A stretch of DNA of 64,000 bases from an uncultured Leptolinea sp. (GTDB lineage Bacteria; Chloroflexota; Anaerolineae; Anaerolineales; Anaerolineaceae). This document shows positions 28,125 through 36,868 of this stretch, piece after piece. The notes beneath the pieces are model-generated. The model did not search any database and was not told the DNA's origin. It was given only the letters and a program-made list of their open reading frames with translations. The stretch spans positions 1-64,000 of the forward strand of contig CAIKMQ010000040.1 of NCBI GenBank assembly GCA_903828565.1, read 5' to 3'. A program made the translations under genes and the position numbers. The number at the start of each line of letters is the position of its first letter. Position 1 is the stretch's first letter.

Positions 28125-28208
28125 TGGGGCGAGAGGGGGTCGAACCCTCACGAAGTCTCCTTCGACAGATTTTAAGTCTGTTGCGTCTGCCGATTCCGCC
28201 ACCGCCCC
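28125..28208 (-). tRNA. tRNA-Leu(TAA)
   Basis: An 84-nucleotide cloverleaf with acceptor GGGGCGG/TCGCCCC, D-arm GGCGGAATCGGCAGACGC typical of leucine tRNAs, and anticodon stem ACAGA/TCTGT with loop CTTAAAA. The long variable arm is class II, followed by T-loop GGTTCGACC. The discriminator is A and CCA is not encoded. Confidence 0.96.
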
Positions 28209-28218
28209 GGTAAAACCA

Positions 28219-28246
28219 ATTCTACATCATGCCGGGCAGGCGTCAA
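28219..28246 (-). promoter_or_regulatory. Promoter of tRNA-Leu
   Basis: TTGACG and TAGAAT are 16 bases apart on the minus strand, placing the start a few bases before the tRNA. The -35 box overlaps the last codons of the PHP gene. Confidence 0.55.
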
Positions 28247-28920
28247 GCCATCCGCAGCCATTTTGCCAAAACTGCTGCCCGGCTGACGGCATGCACCCAA
28301 TACGGGCTCAACACACCCTCCACCCGCCCAGCTGCCAGCGCTGCCCGCAGCCCGTCCGCGCTATCGAACGCCGGCAAGATCACAGCTCCCCGCCCGAGCT
28401 CAAAGGCCGCGTGCCCATCCGAACCGGCGGTACCGGGCAGGTGGACATCCTGCGCAAATTCATCCGCCAGCCGGTTTGGGAGTGCGCCGGCACAGCGCGC
28501 ATTGAAAATCTCCACCGCATCCACCAGCGGGGCAATGCGCCGCAGGGCATGCAGCTGCCAGGCACCATGCCGGGCACCATCAAACGGATGCGAGACCGAA
28601 ATAAAGGCTCCCTGCTCGCGCAACAGGCGGATGGCTTCTTCAGGCTGCAACCCGGCGGGTACCCGCTTATCCACAAATGCTGCCAGCAGTTCCCCTTCAG
28701 TGGTCATCACTTCTTCCCCGACGATCACCAGCTCAGGGGCCAGTTCACGGGCACGCAGCGCACCTTCCACCTCGTTGTGATCGGTCACAACCACACGATC
28801 CAACCCGGCGGCGCGGGCAGCCTGAACCAGCCTCGCGGGCTGCGTCAGGCTGTCTTTGGAAAACACGGTATGGCAGTGAAAGTCGACCTTCAACAGCTTC
28901 TTTTCATCCATGCCTGCCAT
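28243..28920 (-). CDS. PHP-domain phosphoesterase
   Basis: A stand-alone PHP metal-dependent phosphoesterase of about 225 residues. Metal motifs are VDFHCHTVFSKDS, VVTDHNEVEGAL, GEEVMTTEGELLA (Glu ligand), SVSHPFDG and GSDGHAAFELG. Relatives hydrolyse small phosphate esters such as nucleoside 3',5'-bisphosphates; the substrate here is unknown. The start lies at 28920 or, three codons later, 28911. The longer open frame upstream is the antisense of psuG and is rejected. Confidence 0.85.
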   Translation of the reverse strand: MAGMDEKKLLKVDFHCHTVFSKDSLTQPARLVQAARAAGLDRVVVTDHNEVEGALRARELAPELVIVGEEVMTTEGELLAAFVDKRVPAGLQPEEAIRLLREQGAFISVSHPFDGARHGAWQLHALRRIAPLVDAVEIFNARCAGALPNRLADEFAQDVHLPGTAGSDGHAAFELGRGAVILPAFDSADGLRAALAAGRVEGVLSPYWVHAVSRAAVLAKWLRMA

Positions 28921-28998
28921 TGTACCTGATTCCCGCACTTCGCCCAAACAGGCAGGCAACCTTGTTATAATCGAGAAACAATCATCACCGGAGGAAGA

Positions 28999-29925
28999 AT
29001 GAACCTGCCACAATCCATAACCATCCAACCAGAGATCGCCCGCGCGCTGAAGAACGGGCGGTCGGTGGTAGCGCTTGAATCCGCGGTTATCACCCACGGA
29101 TTGCCGCGGCCGGCCAACTTTGACACAGCCCGCGAGATGGAAGGCATCATCCGCGCTGGTGGAGCCGTCCCCGCCACCATCGCCTTGCTGGATGGCAGGG
29201 TGCATATCGGCCTCACATCTGAAGAGCTGGAAAAACTGGCAAACCTGGACGGCACCCGCAAGATCAGCCGGCGTGATTTTGGATATGCCATTGCCAAAGG
29301 CCTTTCCGGCGGGACTACCGTCTCCGGGACGATGCTGGCTGCGGCCATGGCTGGCATCCGCGTATTTGCCACCGGCGGCATTGGCGGCGTCCATCGCGGC
29401 TCCACCTTTGATATCTCAGCAGACCTGCCTGAACTTGGTAAAACACCGCTGGTGGTAGTCTGCGCAGGCGCCAAAGCCATTCTCGACCTGCCTGCCACGC
29501 TGGAAGTGCTGGAAACACTGGGGGTGCTGGTTGCAGGTTATCGGACGGATGATCTGCCTGCTTTCTATTCCCCCCATAGCGGTTTGCCGCTGGACGCGCG
29601 CTTTGACACACCTGAACAGGTGGCACGCGCGGCACAGGCGCAGTGGGACCTGGGGATCAATGGTGGTTTGTTGGTCGTCCAACCGATCCCGTCCGAAGAT
29701 GGCATCCCCGCTGCGGAGATGGATATTGCCATCCGCCAGGCTGTGGAGGAGGCTGCCCGACAGGGCATCAGCGGCCCGTCCACCACTCCCTTCCTGCTTG
29801 CGCGGGTAAAAGAACTGAGCGCAGGACGAAGCATGCAGGCCAACCTCTCCCTGCTGCGCAACAATGCCCGCCTGGCTGCGCACATCGCAGCAGCTTTCTC
29901 CCCTGGAGGAGTACAGACTACCTAA
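28999..29925 (+). CDS. psuG: Pseudouridine-5'-phosphate glycosidase
   Basis: Cleaves the C-C glycosidic bond of pseudouridine 5'-phosphate to uracil and ribose 5-phosphate in salvage of modified RNA bases. ALESAVITHGLPRP, GGAVPATIALLDG, KISRRDFGYAIAKGLSGGTTVSGTM, FATGGIGGVHRG and GINGGLLVVQPIP are diagnostic; 308 residues is normal. GGAGGAAG precedes ATG, and a TATAAT box lies at 28966-28971. The usual partner kinase PsuK is not next to it. Confidence 0.95.
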   Translation: MNLPQSITIQPEIARALKNGRSVVALESAVITHGLPRPANFDTAREMEGIIRAGGAVPATIALLDGRVHIGLTSEELEKLANLDGTRKISRRDFGYAIAKGLSGGTTVSGTMLAAAMAGIRVFATGGIGGVHRGSTFDISADLPELGKTPLVVVCAGAKAILDLPATLEVLETLGVLVAGYRTDDLPAFYSPHSGLPLDARFDTPEQVARAAQAQWDLGINGGLLVVQPIPSEDGIPAAEMDIAIRQAVEEAARQGISGPSTTPFLLARVKELSAGRSMQANLSLLRNNARLAAHIAAAFSPGGVQTT

Positions 29926-29936
29926 GTGGAATAAAA

Positions 29937-29961
29937 ACGCCCACCGCTATTTGGTGGGCGT
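29937..29961 (-). terminator. Terminator overlapping the end of the Thr/Pro-repeat protein gene
   Basis: A perfect 9-bp stem (ACGCCCACC with GGTGGGCGT) with the gene's stop codon in the loop is followed on the minus strand by TTTTTATT. It may also serve psuG from the other side, though there the T-run is missing. Confidence 0.75.
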
Positions 29962-30945
29962 AACAGTCACTGTCGGGGTCTTCGTCGCAGTTGGGGTTCG
30001 TGTCAATGTCGGAGTACGGGTCAACGTGGGTGTCCGTGTCATGGTTGGAGTGCGTGTCGGCTGCGGTGTGCTGGTCGGCCGTGGAGTTCGTGTTGGCACA
30101 AGGGTGCGCGTGGCGGTTGGCAGCGGGGTGTTGGTAGGGGTGAATGTCTGCGTAGCAGTGGGAACCGGTGTCGGCGGGTCACCCTGCACAGTAAATCGCC
30201 CGGATACTTTGAAAAAGATACCATTGAAGATCTGTACTTCGTATTCACCTGGCAACCACAGGCTTGGGTCAGGCCCCCAATCTGTGTATCCATACCCGCC
30301 AGAACCGCCATCCCAGGGTTTGCTTTCGAAGAAAACAAGCTCGCTATCCCGGTACCAGATGGCCGTCCACTGCGAGCGGTCTGTTACGCCGTCATAGCTA
30401 AATACCCCGTACATATGTTTGATCGGGTTCTTGAAGGTGGATTGGGGGTTGATCGGAGTGTAATTCAGATCCAGGTTGCGCGCGAATTTGATCGGGCTGA
30501 ACACTGCAGAAGGGTCCGGTGTGACCACGCTGTCAAACCGGGCTTCGATCACCGGAGGTACGAATGGTGTCGGTGTGATGGTGGGCGTATACGAGAACTG
30601 TGGCGTCAGGGTGATCGTCGGTGTCAGTGTGATGGTCGGTGTGAGGGTGATGGTTGGCGTCAGGGATGCCGTAGGGGTTAATATCTTGGTTGGGCTGGGG
30701 ATGAAATAAGTATAAATCACCGGCTCCGCCCTGAAATTCATCCAGACTGTTGCCACACCCAGCAGGATCGCGAACAAAAGCATCCGCCAACCTGAAAGCA
30801 CCTGGTCACGCCGTTTTTTATAGTAGGGCAGCTTCTGACCGGTGGTGATGCTGGAGACTCCCAGCGGAATGAGCAACACAGCCAGGGCTGCCAGTATCCA
30901 GACAGCCAACCTTACCGTGCTGTGAACTTCAATATTATTTAACAT
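29947..30945 (-). CDS. Membrane protein with two Thr/Pro-rich repeat tracts
   Basis: An unrecognised 332-residue protein. Two membrane segments (about residues 12-33 and 55-71) are followed by an extracellular TP repeat tract (about 88-128, units of TPTITL). A folded middle domain (about 130-245; FSYDGVTDRSQWTAIWYRD, WLPGEYEVQIFNG) comes next, and then a C-terminal tract of TRTPT-type repeats to the stop. The middle part looks like a beta-sandwich seen in other Chloroflexota surface proteins. The repeats are probably O-glycosylated stalks or wall linkers; that is inference. The repeat DNA makes it length-variable. Confidence 0.7.
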   Translation of the reverse strand: MLNNIEVHSTVRLAVWILAALAVLLIPLGVSSITTGQKLPYYKKRRDQVLSGWRMLLFAILLGVATVWMNFRAEPVIYTYFIPSPTKILTPTASLTPTITLTPTITLTPTITLTPQFSYTPTITPTPFVPPVIEARFDSVVTPDPSAVFSPIKFARNLDLNYTPINPQSTFKNPIKHMYGVFSYDGVTDRSQWTAIWYRDSELVFFESKPWDGGSGGYGYTDWGPDPSLWLPGEYEVQIFNGIFFKVSGRFTVQGDPPTPVPTATQTFTPTNTPLPTATRTLVPTRTPRPTSTPQPTRTPTMTRTPTLTRTPTLTRTPTATKTPTVTVTPTK

Positions 30946-30981
30946 CGTCTCTTCATTTTAGCACGTTGGGAAACGGCGGGA

Positions 30982-31944
30982 TTAAGCCAGGCTATTTACA
31001 TACTGGCTGGCAAATAAAGCCGGTGTACCGCCTGTGTGCCAGAAAAGCACCTGTTCACCCTGCTTGAAGTAACCCTTCCGCGCAAGGTCCAGTAGCCCGC
31101 CGGCTGCCCTGCCTGTGTAAACCGGGTCCAATAGCAACCCTTCACGCCGCGCAAACAGGCGGATGGCATCGCGTTCCAGGCTGGTCAGTACGCCGTAGCC
31201 TGGGCCGATGTAGCTGTCATCCACCAGAATATCCTCTGATGATAATTCCACAGCCAGTCGCATGCGGGATGCGGCTTCGCGCGCCAACCGGCTGGCAGTC
31301 TCTTTCAATACCGGTGCGGGTTCATCCACACTGATCCCCAGCACCCGTGTGCGGTTGCCGTGGGCTGCGGCTCCAAGAGCCAGCCCAGCCTGTGTGCCGC
31401 CCGAAGAGGACGCGAAGACGATCACATCCGGTGACACTCCCTGAGAAAGCATTTCTTCAAACGCGTGGAAGTATGCAGCCGCGCCGGTAGGGCTCGACCC
31501 GCCGTAAGGGATCAAAAAAGGCCTTCTTCCATCCTGCCAGGTTTCATCAAAAACACGCCGCAGCGTATCATCCCGGCTGGTTTTATCGCACCAGGTGATC
31601 CCCACTCCAAAAAGACTATCCAGCAGCAGGTTGCCCCCGCTGCTGCCACCTTCCGGTTTTACTAACACCAACCGGCATTCCAGCCCCAGCCGGGCAGCCG
31701 CGGCAGCAGTTTGCCGGCAGTGGTTCGATTGCGCGGCTCCGGTGGTGACAAGCATGCGCGCGCCATTTGCCTGCGCTTCCGCGGTCAAAAATTCTAATTT
31801 CCGCACCTTGTTTCCACCGCCTCCAAGCCCGGTCAGGTCATCACGTTTTACCAGCAGTTGGATTCCACCCAGGGTGGCGCTGATGTTCGGCAGGGCTTCG
31901 ATCGGGGTGGGTAATGTAGCCAGGTTCAATCTCGGCAGGTTCAC
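30982..31944 (-). CDS. D-cysteine desulfhydrase / ACC deaminase family PLP enzyme
   Basis: Fold-type II PLP enzyme of 320 residues. The PLP Lys region is GGGNKVRKLEFL (about residue 44), with TTGAAQSNHCRQTAAAAARLG and the phosphate loop FASSSGGTQAGLALGA. The family includes D-cysteine desulfhydrase and 1-aminocyclopropane-1-carboxylate deaminase, which cannot be told apart by eye. The start is a GTG 6 bases after GAGGTG, overlapping the FemAB-like gene by 4 bases. Its presence at the end of a polysaccharide operon suggests amino-acid or sulfur handling, but the link is unclear. Confidence 0.85.
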   Translation of the reverse strand: MNLPRLNLATLPTPIEALPNISATLGGIQLLVKRDDLTGLGGGGNKVRKLEFLTAEAQANGARMLVTTGAAQSNHCRQTAAAAARLGLECRLVLVKPEGGSSGGNLLLDSLFGVGITWCDKTSRDDTLRRVFDETWQDGRRPFLIPYGGSSPTGAAAYFHAFEEMLSQGVSPDVIVFASSSGGTQAGLALGAAAHGNRTRVLGISVDEPAPVLKETASRLAREAASRMRLAVELSSEDILVDDSYIGPGYGVLTSLERDAIRLFARREGLLLDPVYTGRAAGGLLDLARKGYFKQGEQVLFWHTGGTPALFASQYVNSLA

Positions 31945-33059
31945 TGATTCACCTCACTTTGGATTCTCCGGCGTCCCAAACGGCGCATGAGAGCCAGGAC
32001 AGCAGGCAGCCCTCTTTCCAGCATGGCATACCAGGTGGGCTGAAGTATCAAGTCATAGGCTCCCAGTCCAGCCGAAGTTTCCCCGTTGAAGCCTTCTTTG
32101 AAGCGGTAAACTCCCCACATGGGATCAGCTTCATCATAGGCATCCGGCGCACCCCAGAGGTCATAGCGAGTGCAGCCAAGGGTTTCCGCCAGGCGGATCG
32201 CCTCCCACTGGAGGAGATGATTGGGCATCTTCTCCCTGTCTTCACCGGTGGACATGCCATAAAAATAATAAGCGGTACCGCCAAAGGTAAACATCACCAT
32301 GCCAGCCACCGCGCGGCCGTCCACTTCAACCAATAGGGGATATGCCAACCCGGCATCAGATAATCGCTGCCAGACTTTCAGGTAGTACGCCTCATCGCGG
32401 ATGGCGAAACCATCCCGCAAGGCAGTAACGGCATACATCCGGTAAAGTTGCTTGTAATCCGCCGCTGTTCCCAAGCGTACGTCCATTCCCTTGCGCCTGG
32501 CCAGTTGGATGTTATAGCGCATTTTCTGTTTCATGCCAGCCAGCAGTGCCTCTTCCCCCTGGCACAGATCCAAAATAACAGTATTCTTGAACTGGATCTG
32601 GCCGCCGGAATAAATCCATCCGGTTGCATCCAATAAGCCTTTGACCTTCATTCCGATTTCACCGGGAGCATAATTCTCCGCACCGGGCAAACCACTGCCA
32701 ACCTGAACATTCGGGTCTATTTTCAGGTAGATCGCTTTTTGTGAGCGGGCATAATCAGCCAGGCTGTTAATCACCTCGCCTACGAGTGGCAGGTCGCTCC
32801 AATCCAGCAGGGGTCCACGGGGGCAGTAGAGAATGCGCGCATCGATCAGCGGGGCTTTTTTTTCAAGAACCATGGCTGCCGCGAGGATCTTATCGGAGGC
32901 GTCCTGCCATAACAGGTATGCCACCCGCCACCCCAGGTCCGCCTTGATCTCCGCCCAATAGCTGGTCTGTAAAATGTGCGCTCCCGGCAGGTTGGCTGCT
33001 ACCTCATTCCAATGGATTGCTTCGGAGTCACGGCTTACGTTCAATCGAATATCAGCCAA
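31941..33059 (-). CDS. FemAB-like aminoacyltransferase/acetyltransferase (copy 1)
   Basis: A peptidoglycan-bridge-type FemABX protein with two GNAT-like lobes. TSYWAEIKADLGWRVAYLLW starts the first lobe; MKQKMRYNIQLARRKGMDVRLG is the tRNA-donor/acceptor helix region, and QWEAIRLAETLGCTRYDLWGAPD ends in the conserved second-lobe motif. Such enzymes add amino acids from aminoacyl-tRNA to cell-wall precursors or modify other acceptors. I prefer the TTG start at 33059 because GGAGG lies 5 bases upstream; a GTG at 33071 is possible. It is paralogous to the next upstream gene. Confidence 0.8.
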   Translation of the reverse strand: MADIRLNVSRDSEAIHWNEVAANLPGAHILQTSYWAEIKADLGWRVAYLLWQDASDKILAAAMVLEKKAPLIDARILYCPRGPLLDWSDLPLVGEVINSLADYARSQKAIYLKIDPNVQVGSGLPGAENYAPGEIGMKVKGLLDATGWIYSGGQIQFKNTVILDLCQGEEALLAGMKQKMRYNIQLARRKGMDVRLGTAADYKQLYRMYAVTALRDGFAIRDEAYYLKVWQRLSDAGLAYPLLVEVDGRAVAGMVMFTFGGTAYYFYGMSTGEDREKMPNHLLQWEAIRLAETLGCTRYDLWGAPDAYDEADPMWGVYRFKEGFNGETSAGLGAYDLILQPTWYAMLERGLPAVLALMRRLGRRRIQSEVNQ

Positions 33060-34047
33060 GGCTACCTCCACCCCGTCCGCGAGAAAGCCAGGCAGTGACC
33101 AGACGGTATAGGAAGGGTTGTGCGACCAGGTCTACAGTTCGCGCAGTCCGTTCCATGCGTCCGCCAAATCCGCGTTTGAAGCGATACACTCCCCACAAAC
33201 CATCCGAGCGGTTGGCAAATTGATCTTCCAGTACATCTTCAGGAGCATCCGGAATACCCCACAAGTCGTATTCTTCACATCCTGCCTGCCTTGCCCAGCG
33301 GATGGCTTCCCACTGAAGCAGATAGACCGGCATACGGTTACGCTCATCGTTGGTGGATGCGCCATAAAAATACCAGCAGCGATTGCCGGCCTTGAACAGC
33401 ATGACACCAGCAAGGTTGGTTTTCTGGTACCTGGCAAACAGCAATTGACTGTAATTCCCTGGCGAATGAAGTGAAAATGCTTGCTCATAATACGCTCGCG
33501 AATGGATGCCAAAGCCATCCCTGCTTCCAGTCGTGAGCATCATCTCATGAAAGGCGGCCACGTCCGTCGATGCAGACACATCGATCTCTTTTTTCTCAGC
33601 CAGGTGAATGTTATAGCGCGTCTTCTGTTTCATGCGTGCCAGTATTTCTTCTTCCGAACCGCGGATATCCAACACGATCGTCTGCGCGGGTTGGATGGGC
33701 TTTGCAGTCACCAGGTTCTTGCGTACCGGCCAGGGATCGATACCGGCGCTCTCAAATTGATCAGGTTCCAGGCGGATGAAGATCGCCCGCTTCCGGGCAG
33801 CTAATTGCTCCAGTTCACCCCAAAAAGCTTCATCCAGAGTCCCCAGTGGGCCTTTAGGGATGTAACCGATCGAATATCCGAGAGGAAGGTGTTTGAAGAG
33901 TACTTGCGCATGTGCGCTGCCGCTGCTGATGCGTTCCACCTGCCAACCAAACTGGCTTTTCAATTTGCCCCAGGCAGTACCCTGAAGTACATGCGCCTGT
34001 GGATAATCAGCCAGCAGTGCTGACCATTCAGAGCCAGTCAGAGGCAT
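33052..34047 (-). CDS. FemAB-like aminoacyltransferase/acetyltransferase (copy 2)
   Basis: Paralogue of copy 1 with the same landmarks: VLQGTAWGKLKSQFGWQVERI, MKQKTRYNIHLAEKKEIDVS, FYGASTNDERNRMPVYLLQWEAIRWARQAGCEEYDLWGIPD. The start ATG at 34047 follows GGTGG by 7 bases and lies 2 bases beyond the CapD stop; a TTG start would overlap it. A pair of Fem enzymes would be needed if two different residues are added in series, as in Fem systems of Gram-positive bacteria; here this is inference. Confidence 0.82.
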   Translation of the reverse strand: MPLTGSEWSALLADYPQAHVLQGTAWGKLKSQFGWQVERISSGSAHAQVLFKHLPLGYSIGYIPKGPLGTLDEAFWGELEQLAARKRAIFIRLEPDQFESAGIDPWPVRKNLVTAKPIQPAQTIVLDIRGSEEEILARMKQKTRYNIHLAEKKEIDVSASTDVAAFHEMMLTTGSRDGFGIHSRAYYEQAFSLHSPGNYSQLLFARYQKTNLAGVMLFKAGNRCWYFYGASTNDERNRMPVYLLQWEAIRWARQAGCEEYDLWGIPDAPEDVLEDQFANRSDGLWGVYRFKRGFGGRMERTARTVDLVAQPFLYRLVTAWLSRGRGGGSLG

Positions 34048-34049
34048 GA

Positions 34050-35954
34050 TCAATCCACCGCTGTGATATCAGGTGAAGTGGCAATCTGCACCGCAGAGCC
34101 GGGAATCATATCATCCATCATCTTCACAATGGTCTGCGGATCATCCTCCTGTGCCAGGCGAATCATCTCATCAATCGCCTTTTCCAGGTCTTTTCCACTC
34201 AGCTTATCGGGTGCTTCCAGTTTGTAAATATCCGGATGGATCGTTTTTACGAATGCCTGCCCATCATCCCAAAGATCTTCAGAAAGTTTCTCGCCCGGGC
34301 GGATGCCGGAATAGATGATCTCAATATCCCGTCCAGGTTCCAGCCCTGAGAGGCGGATCAAATCCCGCGCCAGATCCAGAATGCGCACCTGCTGACCCAT
34401 ATTAAGGACAAAGACCTCATCCCCCGTCCCCAGCGCAGAGGACTGCAAAACCAGGTGAACTGCCTCAGGAATGGTCATGAAATATCGCTTCATCTCCGGG
34501 TGCGTCACTGTCACCGGGCCGCCACGGGCGATCTGGCGCTTAAAGAGCGGCACCACGCTGCCCCGGCTTCCGAGGACGTTGCCAAAGCGGACAGCTGTGT
34601 AAGCCCTACCGGTCCGCCGGGCTGCATCCAGTACGATCATTTCAGCCAGACGCTTCGTTGCGCCCATCACATTGATCGGACGGATCGCTTTGTCTGTGGA
34701 GATTAGAACGAAACGTTCCACCTGGCTTTGAATGCTTGCTCTGACCACATTACGGGTGCCCTGTACATTATTCAGTACCGCTTCACTGATATTCATTTCC
34801 ATCAACGGTACATGCTTATGCGCGGCTGCATGGAAAACGACATGCGGGCGGTATTGCTTGAAAACCTCCATGATGCGGCGGCCATTTTGCACATCCGCGA
34901 TGACCGGATGAATGGCAAGAGATGGATAATCTTCCTGTAATTCGATCAGCGCTTCAAAGATACTGTTCTCGCCGTGCCCCACCAGGATCAGCTCACGGGG
35001 TTTCCAGCGAGCGATCTGCCGGCAAAGCTCACGGCCGATCGAACCGCCCGCTCCGGTCACCAGGATGGACTTGCCGCTGATTACTTCACCGATCAGTTCT
35101 TCCTGCACCCGGGTCGGATCACGTCTTAACAGGTCGGTGATGTCCACTTCACGTAATTTGGTAACGGATACTTTTCCACCGATCAACTCATAGATACCGG
35201 GCATGGTGCGAAATGGTATGCCTTTCAAACGGCAGACATCCGCCACCAGGCGGATAACACGCCCGGGTGCGGACGGAATTGCAATAATCACCTCGTCCAC
35301 CTGGCGGTTTTCCAACACCTGGCCCATTTCGGTCAGTTTTCCCACCACGGGAATCCCGTAGATCTGATTGTTCTGTTTTTCAGAAGCATCATCCAGGTAG
35401 CCAACAGGCACCAGGTTCAACTGCGGATTCTTCTGCATTTCCCGCACGACCAGTACACCCGCATCCCCTGCTCCCACTACCAGCACGCGGCGGGTATTGG
35501 GCAAGATCTTGGAAATGTGCGGGTTGCTGCGGCTCTCTGCCAGCAAGCGGAATGTAAAGCGCAGTCCACCCACTGCCAGTATGGAAGCCAGCCAGTCAAT
35601 CGCCAGGACCGAGCGAGAAAAACCATAGAACAACCGCATTTGGTATAGGCCAAGCATGGCCAGGAAGGTCAGCACCGAAGCAGTTGTGACAGCCATCACA
35701 ATGAGCTTGATCTCCTGCACACTGGCATAGATCCAGATGCGGCGATACAGCCCGAAGTTGTAATAGACGATCGGCTTAATCAACATGGCCACACCAGACA
35801 TCCAGAGGATCATGGGGATGTATCCCTGGAAAGCTGAACCCAACTCCAACCGGATGGCAAAGCTGCCCAATACTACGATTGGAATTAACAGCAGATCGCC
35901 AAGTAAAATATAGCGGTTACGAACCCTAGGTTTACCTTTTATTTTTGCATCCAT
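34050..35954 (-). CDS. Membrane nucleoside-diphosphate-sugar dehydratase/epimerase (CapD/PglF/WbpM type)
   Basis: Four N-terminal membrane helices (to about 130) and a CoA-binding-like Rossmann domain (RVLVVGAGDAGVLVVREM) precede an extended-SDR catalytic domain (from about 290: SILVTGAGGSIGRELCRQI, FHAAAHKHVPLME, FVLISTDKAIRPINVMGATKR, RFGNVLGSRGSVVPLF). This architecture is that of UDP-GlcNAc 4,6-dehydratases starting synthesis of deoxyamino sugars for surface glycans. The STDKA segment has the altered Met/Tyr catalytic residue typical of this group. 634 residues; it overlaps the epimerase gene by 16 bases. Confidence 0.9.
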   Translation of the reverse strand: MDAKIKGKPRVRNRYILLGDLLLIPIVVLGSFAIRLELGSAFQGYIPMILWMSGVAMLIKPIVYYNFGLYRRIWIYASVQEIKLIVMAVTTASVLTFLAMLGLYQMRLFYGFSRSVLAIDWLASILAVGGLRFTFRLLAESRSNPHISKILPNTRRVLVVGAGDAGVLVVREMQKNPQLNLVPVGYLDDASEKQNNQIYGIPVVGKLTEMGQVLENRQVDEVIIAIPSAPGRVIRLVADVCRLKGIPFRTMPGIYELIGGKVSVTKLREVDITDLLRRDPTRVQEELIGEVISGKSILVTGAGGSIGRELCRQIARWKPRELILVGHGENSIFEALIELQEDYPSLAIHPVIADVQNGRRIMEVFKQYRPHVVFHAAAHKHVPLMEMNISEAVLNNVQGTRNVVRASIQSQVERFVLISTDKAIRPINVMGATKRLAEMIVLDAARRTGRAYTAVRFGNVLGSRGSVVPLFKRQIARGGPVTVTHPEMKRYFMTIPEAVHLVLQSSALGTGDEVFVLNMGQQVRILDLARDLIRLSGLEPGRDIEIIYSGIRPGEKLSEDLWDDGQAFVKTIHPDIYKLEAPDKLSGKDLEKAIDEMIRLAQEDDPQTIVKMMDDMIPGSAVQIATSPDITAVD

Positions 35955-36868
35955 TCGATCGTTCGTGTTAATCCTTCTACCAGGTTGACTTCGGCGCTGA
36001 AGCCCATCAATGCCCGCGCGAGTGCGGGATCCCCCAGGGAATGATAGATGTCACCTGCCCGCGCAGGTTGCATATCTATGCGCTGACCATTGGGGATCAG
36101 CCGTTGGATCTCTGCCAGCAGCCGCAGGATCGAAACCTGCCTGCCGCTGCAAATATTCATCACCGCGCCGGTGTAAGGTGCCTTCTCGGCAGCCAGGATA
36201 TTTGCCCGCGCGACATCACTGACGTACACAAAATCCCGTGTCTGGCCGCCATCACCGTATAAAATGGGCGACTGTCCCTGCAGCAGCCGGCGGATGAAAA
36301 TGGGAATAGCCGCGGCATATGGTGAGGCAGGATCTTGCCGCGGGCCAAAGACATTGAAATATCGCAGGCAGATTACCGGTAAATTGAACGACCGGGTGTA
36401 CAAGCCGGCAAGCGTTTCATCCATCCATTTGGATGCCGCATAAGGGGATAACGGCCGCGGCTCTACGCTCTCCGGTGTCGGCAGCAATTCCTGATCCCCG
36501 TAAACTGCCGAGCTGGATGACAATACCACCCGCGCGACTTTTGCCTGACTGGCAGCCTGCAGGACAAGGTTCGTACCTGTCACATTGGTTTCGAAACAAT
36601 CCGCTGGGTCTTGCATGGATGCTGCGACAGATACCTGTGCAGCCAGGTGGAAGATCACATCCACACCGTGGATTGCTTCATAAACCTGCTTACGGTCGCG
36701 GATATCTCCCTGCGTGAACTCGATCTCGTTCTGAACAGGCTGCAGATTCTCATGTTTACCTGTAGAGAGGTTATCCAGCACGCGCACTTTGTACCCCCTC
36801 CCAAGAAGGGAGGTAACCAGGTGAGACCCGATAAAACCAGCTCCGCCGGTAATCAGTGCGAGGGGCAT
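35939..36868 (-). CDS. NAD-dependent sugar epimerase/dehydratase (GalE-like SDR)
   Basis: Extended SDR, 309 residues: GGAGFIGSHLVTSLLG cofactor loop, IFHLAAQVSVAASMQDP, SSSSAVYGDQELLPT and the catalytic YAASKWMDE. The substrate is probably UDP-glucose/UDP-GlcNAc 4-epimerisation for the glycan made by this operon; a related dehydratase cannot be excluded. TAATG couples it to the sugar transferase gene. Confidence 0.88.
   Translation of the reverse strand: MPLALITGGAGFIGSHLVTSLLGRGYKVRVLDNLSTGKHENLQPVQNEIEFTQGDIRDRKQVYEAIHGVDVIFHLAAQVSVAASMQDPADCFETNVTGTNLVLQAASQAKVARVVLSSSSAVYGDQELLPTPESVEPRPLSPYAASKWMDETLAGLYTRSFNLPVICLRYFNVFGPRQDPASPYAAAIPIFIRRLLQGQSPILYGDGGQTRDFVYVSDVARANILAAEKAPYTGAVMNICSGRQVSILRLLAEIQRLIPNGQRIDMQPARAGDIYHSLGDPALARALMGFSAEVNLVEGLTRTIEWMQK

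Noticed and set aside
28020-28208. Attachment-site duplication of the tRNA-Leu 3' end
   Set aside because: No copy of the tRNA end was found in the A/T-rich patch; only short G-runs are shared.
28921-29394. Long N-terminal extension of the PHP protein
   Set aside because: It is the antisense of psuG with biased composition; the PHP core starts at 28920 or 28911.
29960-30680. Repeated short motifs that could suggest a CRISPR array
   Set aside because: They are degenerate Thr-Pro codon repeats within a reading frame, with no uniform repeat and spacer lengths.
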